From assembly GCA_903951445.1 (NCBI GenBank), contig CAJBBZ010000276.1, positions 23,328-87,327 on the forward strand: a stretch of 64,000 bases of DNA. Direction: 5' to 3'. This DNA comes from an uncultured beta proteobacterium. Lineage in GTDB: Bacteria; Pseudomonadota; Gammaproteobacteria; Burkholderiales; Burkholderiaceae_C. The notes below the pieces were generated by a model. That model worked only from the letters and a program-made list of their open reading frames with translations, ran no database searches and had not been told where the DNA came from. This document shows positions 26,356-34,696 of this stretch, in pieces (positions within the stretch are counted from its first letter, which is position 1; every line of letters starts with the position of its first letter). A program made the position numbers and the translations under genes.

Positions 26356-26534
26356 AGGGCTTTGCTAGAATCAAAACGTCGCCGAGTTAAACGAGCAACT
26401 TGCAGGGCGACGACCTGATCGATCGGCCTTGCCGTCCAATTGTGCCTTGTCCTTGCGGACAAATCTGCTAAAGCGTTCGCCAGCTCCCGGGATTGGCAAC
26501 GCATGTCAACCTCATATTTTTTAGGAGAGCAACC
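26356..26534 (+). promoter_or_regulatory. metK leader region with hairpin
   Basis: A 179-bp region upstream of metK. TAGAAT at 26366-26371 is a possible -10, which would give a leader of about 155 nt. Within it TTGTCC (26447-26452) and GGACAA (26457-26462) form a perfect hairpin with a TTGC loop. I do not recognise a known SAM or SAH riboswitch class in it. A length of this size before metK could still hold a regulatory RNA. The AGGAG at 26523-26527 is the ribosome site. Confidence 0.35.
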
Positions 26535-27713
26535 ATGGCGAACGATTTTCTTTTTACCTCTGAGTCGGTGTCCGAAGGACATCCCGACAAAGTGTCCGAC
26601 CAAATTTCCGACGCGATTTTGGACGCGATTTTCAAACAAGACCCCAAGTCCCGCGTTGCTGCGGAAACCCTGTGCAACACGGGTTTGGTGGTGCTGGCTG
26701 GTGAGATCACCACCAACGCGCATGTGGACTACATCCAAGTGGCGCGCGACACCATCAAGCGCATCGGCTACGACAACACCGAATACGGTATCGACTACAA
26801 AGGCTGCGCGGTGCTGGTCGCTTACGACAAGCAATCGAACGACATCGCCCAAGGCGTGGATCATGCCAGCGACGACCACCTGAACACGGGCGCCGGTGAC
26901 CAGGGCCTGATGTTCGGCTACGCCTGCAACGAGACGCCCGAACTCATGCCCGCGCCCATTTACTACGCCCACCGCCTGGTGGAGCGCCAAGCGCAATTGC
27001 GCAAAGACGGGCGCCTCCCCTTTTTGCGTCCGGACGCGAAAAGCCAGGTCACCATGCGCTATGTCGATGGCAAGCCGCACAGCATTGACACCGTCGTCTT
27101 GTCCAGCCAGCACAGCCCCGAGATGAGCAACGGCACCACTATGAAGCAAGAATTCATAGACGCGGTGATTGAAGAAATCATCAAACCGGTTTTACCTAAA
27201 GAGTGGCTCAAAAACACGCGCTACTTGGTTAACCCCACCGGCCGTTTTGTGGTCGGCGGACCCCAAGGTGACTGCGGCCTGACCGGACGCAAAATCATTG
27301 TGGACACCTACGGTGGCGCCTGCCCGCACGGCGGCGGCGCTTTCTCTGGCAAAGATCCCACCAAGGTGGACCGCTCTGCCGCGTACGCCGCACGCTATGT
27401 GGCCAAGAATATTGTGGCGGCCGGCCTGGCCACCCAATGCCAGATCCAAGTGGCCTATGCCATCGGCGTGGCCAAGCCCATGAACGTCACGGTGTACACC
27501 GAAGGCACCGGCTTGATTTCGGACGAGAAAATCGCCGCCCTGATCAGTGAACACTTTGACCTGCGGCCCAAAGGCATCATCCAGATGCTAGACCTGCTGC
27601 GCCCCATTTATGAAAAAACCGCGTCCTACGGCCACTTCGGCCGCGAAGAACCCGAATTCACCTGGGAACGCACTGACAAAGCCGCAGCGCTGCGTGCAGC
27701 GGCAGGTCTATGA
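26535..27713 (+). CDS. metK: S-adenosylmethionine synthetase
   Basis: 392 residues, a standard length. MetK makes SAM from ATP and methionine. Signatures are [25 protein letters not shown], and [22 protein letters not shown]. The ATG at 26535 follows AGGAG by 7 nt; the open frame extends to 26493 but lacks support. The last nine codons and the stop lie inside the first copy of a downstream 81-bp tandem repeat, so the C-terminus was the template of that duplication or was formed by it. Confidence 0.98.
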   Translation: MANDFLFTSESVSEGHPDKVSDQISDAILDAIFKQDPKSRVAAETLCNTGLVVLAGEITTNAHVDYIQVARDTIKRIGYDNTEYGIDYKGCAVLVAYDKQSNDIAQGVDHASDDHLNTGAGDQGLMFGYACNETPELMPAPIYYAHRLVERQAQLRKDGRLPFLRPDAKSQVTMRYVDGKPHSIDTVVLSSQHSPEMSNGTTMKQEFIDAVIEEIIKPVLPKEWLKNTRYLVNPTGRFVVGGPQGDCGLTGRKIIVDTYGGACPHGGGAFSGKDPTKVDRSAAYAARYVAKNIVAAGLATQCQIQVAYAIGVAKPMNVTVYTEGTGLISDEKIAALISEHFDLRPKGIIQMLDLLRPIYEKTASYGHFGREEPEFTWERTDKAAALRAAAGL

Positions 27714-27944
27714 GACCTGCGTTTGCGCTAGCAAACCGTGGCTTTGAGCCGAAGGCACAATGTAGCGGCGCTGCGTGCAGCGGCAGGTCTATGAGACCTG
27801 CGTTTGCGCTAGCAAACCGTGGCTTTGAGCCGAAGGCACAATGTAGCGGCACTGCTTGCAGCGGCAGGTCTATGAGACCTGCGTTTGCGCTAGCAAACCG
27901 TGGCTTTGAGCCGAAGGCACAAGGTAGCGGCGCTGCGTGCAGCG
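27687..27944. repeat. 81-bp tandem repeat (3 copies plus 15 bp) containing the metK 3' end
   Basis: Copies start at 27687, 27768 and 27849, with a 15-bp partial copy at 27930-27944. Copies one and two appear identical, and copy three differs at a few positions. Each unit holds four small hairpins in a row: GCTGC-GT-GCAGC, GCAGGTCT-ATG-AGACCTGC (27702-27720 in copy one), GTTTGC-GCTA-GCAAAC (27721-27736) and GGCT-TTG-AGCC. The metK stop codon lies in the second hairpin of copy one. The unit is a multiple of three, so translated frames look repetitive on both strands, but no start signal supports a gene. Confidence 0.9.
27702..27736 (+). terminator. Paired hairpins at the metK stop codon, possible transcript end
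   Basis: An 8-bp perfect stem (GCAGGTCT/AGACCTGC) straddles the metK stop and is followed at once by a 6-bp stem (GTTTGC/GCAAAC). There is no U run, so this is more likely an RNA-stabilising or rho-linked 3' structure than a classical terminator. It recurs every 81 bp downstream. Confidence 0.35.
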
Positions 27945-27968
27945 TTAGGGTTGTAAAACGATAAACGC

Positions 27969-29216
27969 ATGAAGCTGCAGACACAACGCCTGATAGACCG
28001 CTGGCTGGGCCAGGTTTTGTGTGGTGTAGTGTCGGGCTGGGTGCGGCTGTCCAGCTTATGGCGCCAACCTGCGGTGATGCCGCAGGATGCGCGCCATGTT
28101 TTGGTCATCCTTTTGTCTGAGATGGGCAGCATTGTGTTGGCCGGGCCGATGTTTGCCGCGCTGCGTCTGCGCTACCCGCAAGCGGCCATCCATATATTGC
28201 AACTGAAAAAAAACCAGGAAGTTACGCGCTTGCTGTCGCTTACCGACGCGGCGCATATGCATTCGATTGACGACAGCAGCGGCCTCTCCCTGGTGGGCGA
28301 CATCCTGCGCGTAAGTGCCAAGCTGCGTGGCATCGGTATGGATGCAGTTATCGATTGCGAATTATTTTCGCGCGTCAGCGCTTTGTTGTCCTTCGCATGC
28401 GGAGCGCCTGCGCGCACGGGCTTTACCCCGCACACCCAGGAAGGCCTGTACCGGGGCAGCTTTATCACGCATGCGATTCCCTACAACCCGTATCAGCACA
28501 TCAGCTTGCAATTTTTGTCGCTGGTCGACGCCCTCCAAGCCGACAGCAGGCCGCGCAACAAGGCGGCGCCTAACCGCTCGGTGCCGCAAGATAGTGACTT
28601 GTCCGTGCCCTTCACGCCGGCCGAACTTTCTTCGTACCGGGCAAAACTGGTGCAAGATCATCCGGCTACGCACTCCAAACGCCTGGTGCTTTTGTACGCC
28701 GGTGGCGGCATCCTGCCCGAGCGCGCCTGGCCCAAGGAGTACTACGCACGCGTGGCGCAAGGCCTGTGCCAGCAGGGCTATGCCGTGGGGCTGATTGGTC
28801 TGAAAGACGATGCCGCTTTGGCCAGCCATCTACAGACCTTGGTCGGCAGCGATTTATGCATTGACCTGACGGGCTACACCCGCAGCATCCGCGAATTGTT
28901 GATGTTGTTTTATGCAGCTGATTTACTCATTACCAACGACGGTGGCCCCGGCCATTTCGCCACCTTGACGCCCATCCAAACCATGGTGTTTTTCGGGCCC
29001 GAGACCGGCAAGTTATACGGGCCACTGGGCAAGCGCAATGTGGTGCTGGAATCGGGCATCGCCTGCTCGCCCTGCTTGAGCGCTTACAACCACCGCCTGA
29101 CGTTTTGCGATGGCGATAACCAGTGCCTCAAACGCATCGCGCCCGATCCGGTGCTGGATCAGGCCTTGGCCTTTTTGCAAACGCAGCCCGGTGCGCAGGC
29201 GCTCACCGCCGCATGA
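27969..29216 (+). CDS. Glycosyltransferase family 9 (heptosyltransferase-like)
   Basis: 415-residue GT-B enzyme related to ADP-heptose:LPS heptosyltransferases. The C-terminal nucleotide-sugar site has YAGGGILPERAWPKEYYARVAQGL and LITNDGGPGHFATLTPIQTMVFFGPE. A Cys-rich region near the C-terminus (ACSPCLSAYNHRLTFCDGDNQCLK) is typical of one GT9 subgroup. The donor sugar is unknown. It starts the plus-strand glycan run and overlaps gtrA by 4 nt. Confidence 0.88.
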   Translation: MKLQTQRLIDRWLGQVLCGVVSGWVRLSSLWRQPAVMPQDARHVLVILLSEMGSIVLAGPMFAALRLRYPQAAIHILQLKKNQEVTRLLSLTDAAHMHSIDDSSGLSLVGDILRVSAKLRGIGMDAVIDCELFSRVSALLSFACGAPARTGFTPHTQEGLYRGSFITHAIPYNPYQHISLQFLSLVDALQADSRPRNKAAPNRSVPQDSDLSVPFTPAELSSYRAKLVQDHPATHSKRLVLLYAGGGILPERAWPKEYYARVAQGLCQQGYAVGLIGLKDDAALASHLQTLVGSDLCIDLTGYTRSIRELLMLFYAADLLITNDGGPGHFATLTPIQTMVFFGPETGKLYGPLGKRNVVLESGIACSPCLSAYNHRLTFCDGDNQCLKRIAPDPVLDQALAFLQTQPGAQALTAA

Positions 29217-29701
29217 ACGCTGAACCTGTCTGGCGTAACCGCTTTTTGGAGGTACTGCGCTGGCTGCTGGCTATCCGCTACATCAAATTCGGCATGGTGG
29301 GCGCCAGTGGCACGGTGGTAAATATGGTCGTGCTGTACCTGGGCCACGAATACCTTTTCCAAAGCCTGGAAGGAGCTGACGGTAAGCCTTATGCCTCGCT
29401 GGCGCTGGCGATCGCCGTGGCTACCGTCAACAATTTCACTTGGAACCGGCTGTGGACCTGGGCCGACCGCGTCACCCAGCCGCTCCAAGATGCCGGTATC
29501 GAAGCACTGCCACCGTCCAGTCTGAGAGCGCAGTTAGCCAAGTACGCGCTTGCTTCCTGGTTCGGCATCGGCCTGCAGTACGTACTCACACTTTGGTTGG
29601 CGCACAGCATGCACTACATGCTGGCCAATGTGATCGCCATCGTGATCGCCAGTGTGAGTAATTTCTTAGCCAACGATCGCTGGACTTTTCGCAAGCGCTA
29701 A
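29213..29701 (+). CDS. GtrA-like flippase family protein
   Basis: 162-residue membrane protein with four predicted helices. FGMVGASGTVVNMVVLYLGHEYLF and NFTWNRLWTW, then NFLANDRWTFRKR at the C-terminus are GtrA family signatures. GtrA proteins translocate polyprenyl-linked sugars, a role that suits the neighbouring GT-C transferase. The ATG at 29213 overlaps the GT9 stop as ATGA; the longer frame from 29123 is rejected. Confidence 0.88.
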   Translation: MNAEPVWRNRFLEVLRWLLAIRYIKFGMVGASGTVVNMVVLYLGHEYLFQSLEGADGKPYASLALAIAVATVNNFTWNRLWTWADRVTQPLQDAGIEALPPSSLRAQLAKYALASWFGIGLQYVLTLWLAHSMHYMLANVIAIVIASVSNFLANDRWTFRKR

Positions 29702-29702
29702 A

Positions 29703-31505
29703 GTGCCACCTATGGTGCCTCACACGCTGCCCCGCATAAGCGCCAACGACCGCGCGCTCTGGCCTTGGTGGGCCTTGCTGGTTTGCGCGGTAAGCCTTTA
29801 TTTTTTCGGGCTGGGCAGCCCGTATGCGCCCACCAATGGCGACGAAATGGTCTATATCCATATCGCCCGCCTGACCGCCGCTTCGGGGCACTGGTTGCCA
29901 CTGGTCTCCGACCTGGACAACATGCGCAACACCAAGCCGCCCTTGCTGTTCTGGCAGGCCATGGCCAGCGTCGACTGGAGCGCGAACGGCAGCTTGTTTT
30001 CGCTGCGCTGGCCCAGTGTGGTTTACACCTTGCTCACTTGCACGGCCCTGGCCTGGATGGCGCTGCGCATCAGTGGCCAATGGCGTATTGCGCTGCTGTC
30101 GGCGATCATCTTTTTGGCCTTTTTTTCCACCTACCGGTATAGCCGGGTCTACCTGACCAGTGCACCCGAAACTTTTTGGCTGGCCCTACCGCTGTGGTAC
30201 TTGCTGTGGCAACAAAGTGCATCGCCCGACAGCGCGCGAGCAGCGCCCGGACCGCACGCCTTGGCGGGCCGGTGGTCGCCCCCTATTTACCTGCTGGCGG
30301 GCCTGGTGATGGGACTTGGACTTTTGTACAAATCCTTCGCTCTGCTCGCACCGGCAGCGGCCACGCTGGGCTGCGCACTGTGGCTGAGCCAAGGGCCTCC
30401 CCGGTGGCATACCTTTTTACGCACGGCGGGGGGAGTGGGCGCCAGCGCCGTGCTTGCCATGGGCGTTTTTGCGCTTTGGTTTGCGCTGGACCCCGATCCG
30501 CAAGCGGTATGGCAAGAATTTGTAGTGGGCGAAAACGCCGGCAAGCTACAGGCCGGTGGGTATTGGCAGGCCGCCTGGAACGGGGACTACCCTCTCTGGC
30601 AACAAGCCCTGGCCTACCCGGAAAACGCAGGCTTGTTGCTGCCGGTGGCGCTGGGTCTGTGCTGGTACGGGATGCGCGCCGCCTGGCTTGGCCATTGGCG
30701 GGCCTGGGTTGGTACACCACAAGCCACGCTTTTGGTATGGCTGCTGGTGTGGCTGCTGGTTTTTAGCATTCCCAGCCAACGCTCGGCGCGCTATGTCATT
30801 CCGGCCATGCCGGCCTTTGCCATTGTGCTGGCCTTGTACTGGGAGCGTCTGGCGCGCGGCTCGTTTGTCGCCGTATTGCTCATTAGCGCGCTGGCATTGA
30901 CCTTACTAGCCCGCTTTGCCTGGGTGATGCACGGTATGGGCATCGGCACAGGTTTCGATATGGCCGTCACGCTGACCTGTGCAGCACTCGGTCTGGGTGC
31001 CAGCCTTGGAGGCTTACTGCACAGGCGCTGGACGCGCGACAGCACATTGGCCGCCACGCTGGCGCTCTACGCCTGTTTCAGCGCCATGACGGCACCGCTT
31101 TCCGACGCGCAAGCGGGCTACAGCCCGGCCATTGCGGCACGCATGCAAGGACTGCGTATTGCAGTGCCCAATGGATTTAACGCGCAGTACGAGCGCTTTA
31201 ACTTCCTGCTGCCAGGCAGCACACTGGTTCCCTACGACGCCGAACGCCGCAACACCGCAACCCTGCGCCCGGATTTACCGCCCGCAGAGCGCTTGGACTA
31301 TTTGCTAGAACGTTTTGATGCCGTAGTGTGGTTGGACAATGACGCGAGGCAAACGCAAGTGACATGCGCGCCACGCTGCGAAGTGCTGGCGCAGCGCTGG
31401 CATGTCAAAAGCCGTCACCGGGCGGGGGAAGTGACTATGTCCAATCTGTTGCAGCCGCAGGAATGGTTGTTTGGCAGAGAGCTTTTAATAGTCAGCAAGC
31501 CCTGA
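29703..31505 (+). CDS. GT-C membrane glycosyltransferase (ArnT/PMT family)
   Basis: 600-residue inner-membrane protein with about 10-12 helices. The N-terminal periplasmic loop has the catalytic-type acidic motif APTNGDEMVYIHIARL and RNTKPPLLFWQ, as in ArnT and related polyprenyl-phosphate-dependent sugar transferases. The C-terminal about 130 residues form a soluble periplasmic domain. The GTG at 29703 follows the gtrA stop by one base; the ATG at 29712 is equally possible. Substrate unknown; lipid A, O-antigen or protein are all possible. Confidence 0.85.
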   Translation: MPPMVPHTLPRISANDRALWPWWALLVCAVSLYFFGLGSPYAPTNGDEMVYIHIARLTAASGHWLPLVSDLDNMRNTKPPLLFWQAMASVDWSANGSLFSLRWPSVVYTLLTCTALAWMALRISGQWRIALLSAIIFLAFFSTYRYSRVYLTSAPETFWLALPLWYLLWQQSASPDSARAAPGPHALAGRWSPPIYLLAGLVMGLGLLYKSFALLAPAAATLGCALWLSQGPPRWHTFLRTAGGVGASAVLAMGVFALWFALDPDPQAVWQEFVVGENAGKLQAGGYWQAAWNGDYPLWQQALAYPENAGLLLPVALGLCWYGMRAAWLGHWRAWVGTPQATLLVWLLVWLLVFSIPSQRSARYVIPAMPAFAIVLALYWERLARGSFVAVLLISALALTLLARFAWVMHGMGIGTGFDMAVTLTCAALGLGASLGGLLHRRWTRDSTLAATLALYACFSAMTAPLSDAQAGYSPAIAARMQGLRIAVPNGFNAQYERFNFLLPGSTLVPYDAERRNTATLRPDLPPAERLDYLLERFDAVVWLDNDARQTQVTCAPRCEVLAQRWHVKSRHRAGEVTMSNLLQPQEWLFGRELLIVSKP

Positions 31506-31512
31506 GCCGAAA

Positions 31513-32217
31513 TCACTCGCGGTGGTGCGCCCGGTAGCGGGCCACAAGGTAGATGTGCAGCCCCACAAAAAGCCAGGGGTCCAGCACCGCATCCCAGACA
31601 TTGCCCGTAGGCCAGCGCGTGAACCCAAACACGGCCAGCACTAAAAACAGGACGGTTGCTGGCGCAGTTTGTGACATGCGCGCCCCCAGCACCCAGGGCA
31701 CCAGCGCCAACAAAAGGCATAGCGCATAAGCCAGCGGCGAAAAACCCCATGCGTACAAAGCCAGCGGAAGATAGGCAAAGGTGTCAAGCATCAGCAAGCA
31801 CCCCAGCGCCATGCCCAGCACAGCGTAACGGTATATCCAAGGGCTGCGCTGCGCGGAACTTACAAGGCTGGATGCTTTTACCGTGTGCGGCCATTTGCGT
31901 TGCGCCAGGCGCTGCCAAAGGTAATACAACGACAAAGCCATGGCCATCAAACTGGGCGTCTGAAAGGCGAGCCCAAGCCAATAGCTTAGGCCCCAAGGAC
32001 CGGGAACCCAGGCCCATAGCGCCATAGTCCAGGCCAGCAGGCCCCCAGCGTCGCGTAAGCGGCGTGTACTGAATAACTGTGCGCCAGCGCTCAGCAAAGC
32101 AGCCAGCACCAGTGCCCAGCCAGCGTGCCTCAACACAGCCAAATAGCCGGGCTGCGGCAACAGTGGCGCGGCGTCTTGCACCAGGCGCAGCCATAAGGAA
32201 CTGTCAAGCAGGCTCAT
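31513..32217 (-). CDS. Uncharacterised integral membrane protein
   Basis: 234 residues with about six to seven predicted membrane helices and many Trp. I recognise no family. The C-terminus (WPTGNVWDAVLDPWLFVGLHIYLVARY) suggests a small membrane enzyme or scaffold. It is coupled to the sialidase-like gene by a 4-nt overlap and converges with the GT-C transferase 7 nt away, so it is likely part of the same surface-glycan function. Confidence 0.7.
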   Translation of the reverse strand: MSLLDSSLWLRLVQDAAPLLPQPGYLAVLRHAGWALVLAALLSAGAQLFSTRRLRDAGGLLAWTMALWAWVPGPWGLSYWLGLAFQTPSLMAMALSLYYLWQRLAQRKWPHTVKASSLVSSAQRSPWIYRYAVLGMALGCLLMLDTFAYLPLALYAWGFSPLAYALCLLLALVPWVLGARMSQTAPATVLFLVLAVFGFTRWPTGNVWDAVLDPWLFVGLHIYLVARYRAHHRE

Positions 32218-33425
32218 GGGCTTGCTTTACCCGGCGCCGTTGGCGAAGCGCCCACCCAGGTAAATCGCTGCCAGGCAATCGATTGGCGCTGGTCGGTATA
32301 GCTCACCCAGAGCTGGCCATCGGCCATGGCCATGGCCGGGTAAGAATACTCGTGACCGAGCGGCCCGTTTTCTAAATCCAGCACGGTGCTCCACAGGCGG
32401 CCATCTGCCGAGGACGCCATGCGTAAGTCGTGGCGTCCGATTTGTCGCGGGTTGTAAACCAACAAATGTTGGGCGCCTGCCGTCAGGGTGGCGACACTGG
32501 CATTGGGATTGTCAAGCGGCAAATCGCCTGCATCCGACCAATGTGCGCCGCCGTCGACGCTGCGTGCCGCACGGATGCGGCCCTCTGGCCCGCCATCGCG
32601 CATCAATGCCAGCCAATCGCGCTCGCCCGTTGCCAGCAAAGCCGGTTGCAGCATCTGGCCTTGCGTCGAGATAGGCACCATACCAAGCAACACGCCCTGG
32701 GCATCCAAGCGCACCGCCACCGGGTATTTGCGCGCCAGCTCAAAATAAACCGGCAAGACCATACCGCCGTCAGCCAGCGGCAAAGGTGCGGTGCGCACCA
32801 GATAGCTGGTATTCCAGAGCCAGGAAAGGGGAAGCACCGCCTTGGCCCGCCAGGCCCAGGGCATTTGCGCCGTGGGTGCAGACTGTTGCAAATGCAGCAC
32901 CCGCCCGGCCGCCCAACCGCCTAAACCCGTAGCCACCACAAACAAATGCACTTGGCCCTGGCCATCCACCCAGGCCACCGGATTGCCCAGGCGGCGGATG
33001 CCAAAACCCAGTTGCTGCGCCACCTCCCAGCGGTCCACCACCATACGGGCGGGGGACCAACTACCCGTGGCGCGGTCCAGAGAAGACATCGCAATCTGAA
33101 CATTAGGTGCGCTCTCGCGGTCTCCGGCAAACCAGAAAGCCAGCAGTGCCGATGGATGCGCGGCAGGCAGAGCGACCAGTGCACTGGCATGCGCCGCCGG
33201 TACGCCGGGTGGCATGGGGATATGGCCTTGCCCTACGCGCTCCCAATGTCCGCTGGTAAGCGCGACATCGCCCAAACTCGGGGCGGAACCATTTGCTTGG
33301 ATTTGCGCACTCGGATGCGCCAGCGCAGGCCCAAGGTCTGCGCGCCGCGCCGCATCGGCCAAACCGAGCAAACCGGCGATGGCCAGCGCGGCACAAGCGC
33401 GCAACAAGCGGGAAGAAAAAAACAT
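32214..33425 (-). CDS. Exported sialidase-like (BNR/Asp-box) protein
   Basis: 403 residues with an N-terminal signal peptide (LLRACAALAIAGLLGLADA) and a six-bladed propeller-type sequence. A good Asp box is SVDGGAHW, with a second near-match SSADGRLW. It resembles bacterial exo-alpha-sialidase-like proteins found beside polysaccharide genes. I cannot identify the full catalytic Arg triad, so sialidase activity is not claimed. The next gene overlaps by 4 nt. Confidence 0.75.
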   Translation of the reverse strand: MFFSSRLLRACAALAIAGLLGLADAARRADLGPALAHPSAQIQANGSAPSLGDVALTSGHWERVGQGHIPMPPGVPAAHASALVALPAAHPSALLAFWFAGDRESAPNVQIAMSSLDRATGSWSPARMVVDRWEVAQQLGFGIRRLGNPVAWVDGQGQVHLFVVATGLGGWAAGRVLHLQQSAPTAQMPWAWRAKAVLPLSWLWNTSYLVRTAPLPLADGGMVLPVYFELARKYPVAVRLDAQGVLLGMVPISTQGQMLQPALLATGERDWLALMRDGGPEGRIRAARSVDGGAHWSDAGDLPLDNPNASVATLTAGAQHLLVYNPRQIGRHDLRMASSADGRLWSTVLDLENGPLGHEYSYPAMAMADGQLWVSYTDQRQSIAWQRFTWVGASPTAPGKASP

Positions 33426-33431
33426 AGGCGC

Positions 33432-33437
33432 ATCTTA
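33432..33437 (-). promoter_or_regulatory. -10 hexamer TAAGAT of the sialidase-like gene, leaderless geometry
   Basis: Read on minus, TAAGAT ends 6 nt before the ATG at 33425 (spacer GCGCCT). There is no ribosome site. Same arrangement as lptM, lpxC, rodA, tldD and the RNB gene. Confidence 0.5.
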
Positions 33438-33617
33438 GCGATCAGGCCTACATCCACACCCGGCTTGCGGCCAAGCATTTTGCTCAGGACGCCTAGCCCA
33501 TTGCAATCGACCAAGTGAACGATCTGTCGCAGCCAGTTTGCTGTCGCCGCGCAGCCCGCCCACTAAACTGCGCGCTTCTGACTGTTGAACTAGTCCAGCG
33601 CCACTGAAGCTCTATAC

Positions 33618-34637
33618 ATGCCGAACCACAGCATTCTCGCCATCGCGCCTTTGGGTTTTCCCTGGCAAACCATAGACCCGTTTTTGTTTTGCGTCCACCA
33701 CGACGACGCCTACCCGCGTGGCAATGCGGACATGGGCCCGGACGCTGACTTGGGCGGACGCAATATGGGCCAGGACTTTGAAGGCAAAGACGGCTGGCGC
33801 ATGTACCACGGCAGCACGGTGCCCGGCTTTCCGGCGCATCCGCACCGGGGTTTTGAAACCGTCACTATCGTGCGCCAGGGCTTTATCGACCATTCCGACT
33901 CGTTAGGCGCCACCGCCCGCTTCGGCCCGGGCGATGTGCAATGGCTGACCGCCGGCAAAGGCATCGTGCACTGCGAAATGTTCCCACTGCGCCAATCCGA
34001 GGCCGCCAACCCGGCCGAGTTATTCCAAATTTGGCTGAATTTGCCGGCCCGCAAAAAAATGGCCGAACCGCACTTCACCATGCTGTGGGCCGACGGTGTT
34101 CCCTTGCTTGACTTTGCCGATGCACAACAGCGTAAAACCTCGGTACAAGTGGTGGCCGGTAGCTTGGGGCAGACGCGCGGCGCCCCGCCCCCGCCGGACT
34201 CCTGGGCCGCAGAGCCCGACTCCGACTTGGCCATTTGGACCGTCCGCATGCAAGCCGGGGCGCAGTGGCAGATGCCGGGCGCAAGCCATGCGCAAACGCG
34301 CCGCCGTCTCTACTTCTTCCGGGGCCAAGGCCTGACCATTAACGGGCAAACCATCCCCCCGCAATCGGTGGTGGAAGTGCAGGCGCAAGACGCGATCGCG
34401 CTACAAGCGGGCAGCGACGAGGCGCAATTGCTGGTTTTGCAGGGACGCCCCATTGGCGAACCAGTGGCGCAATACGGGCCTTTTGTGATGAATACCCAGA
34501 CCGAGATTCACCAGGCCTTTGCCGACTACCGCCGCACCGAATTTGGCGGCTGGCCCTGGGGGCGCAGCGACCCGGTGCACCCGCGCGACAAAGGGCGCTT
34601 CGCCCTGCACGCCGACGGGCGGGTTGAAGAGCGCTAG
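33618..34637 (+). CDS. Pirin family protein
   Basis: 339-residue bicupin. The N-terminal cupin has the metal-binding FPAHPHRGFETVTIV and the later KGIVHCEMF; the C-terminal cupin is present but has lost the ligands, as is usual. Pirins range from quercetinases to redox-sensing regulators; the activity here is unknown. The 192-bp gap upstream (33426-33617) serves both this gene and the divergent sialidase-like gene and holds no other gene that I can see. Confidence 0.9.
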   Translation: MPNHSILAIAPLGFPWQTIDPFLFCVHHDDAYPRGNADMGPDADLGGRNMGQDFEGKDGWRMYHGSTVPGFPAHPHRGFETVTIVRQGFIDHSDSLGATARFGPGDVQWLTAGKGIVHCEMFPLRQSEAANPAELFQIWLNLPARKKMAEPHFTMLWADGVPLLDFADAQQRKTSVQVVAGSLGQTRGAPPPPDSWAAEPDSDLAIWTVRMQAGAQWQMPGASHAQTRRRLYFFRGQGLTINGQTIPPQSVVEVQAQDAIALQAGSDEAQLLVLQGRPIGEPVAQYGPFVMNTQTEIHQAFADYRRTEFGGWPWGRSDPVHPRDKGRFALHADGRVEER

Positions 34638-34696
34638 GACTGCTGCGCAGCGCTTGCTGCAAAATGCGCTCCTCACCCGAAACGCTTGGATACGCC

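Noticed and set aside
26356..26534. A known SAM or SAH riboswitch before metK
   Set aside because: None of the conserved cores that I know for SAM-I, SAM-II, SAM-III or SAH classes is visible; only a generic hairpin is supported, so no riboswitch class is named.
27658..27984. Open frames on both strands with 27-residue protein repeats after metK
   Set aside because: They are a by-product of an 81-bp DNA repeat whose length is a multiple of three. There is no ribosome site, no conserved protein family, and the DNA is better explained as stacked hairpins.
32214..33425. Calling the Asp-box protein a functional sialidase
   Set aside because: Only one clean Asp box and one near match are visible and the catalytic Arg triad, Tyr and Glu could not be assigned, so only a sialidase-like fold is claimed.
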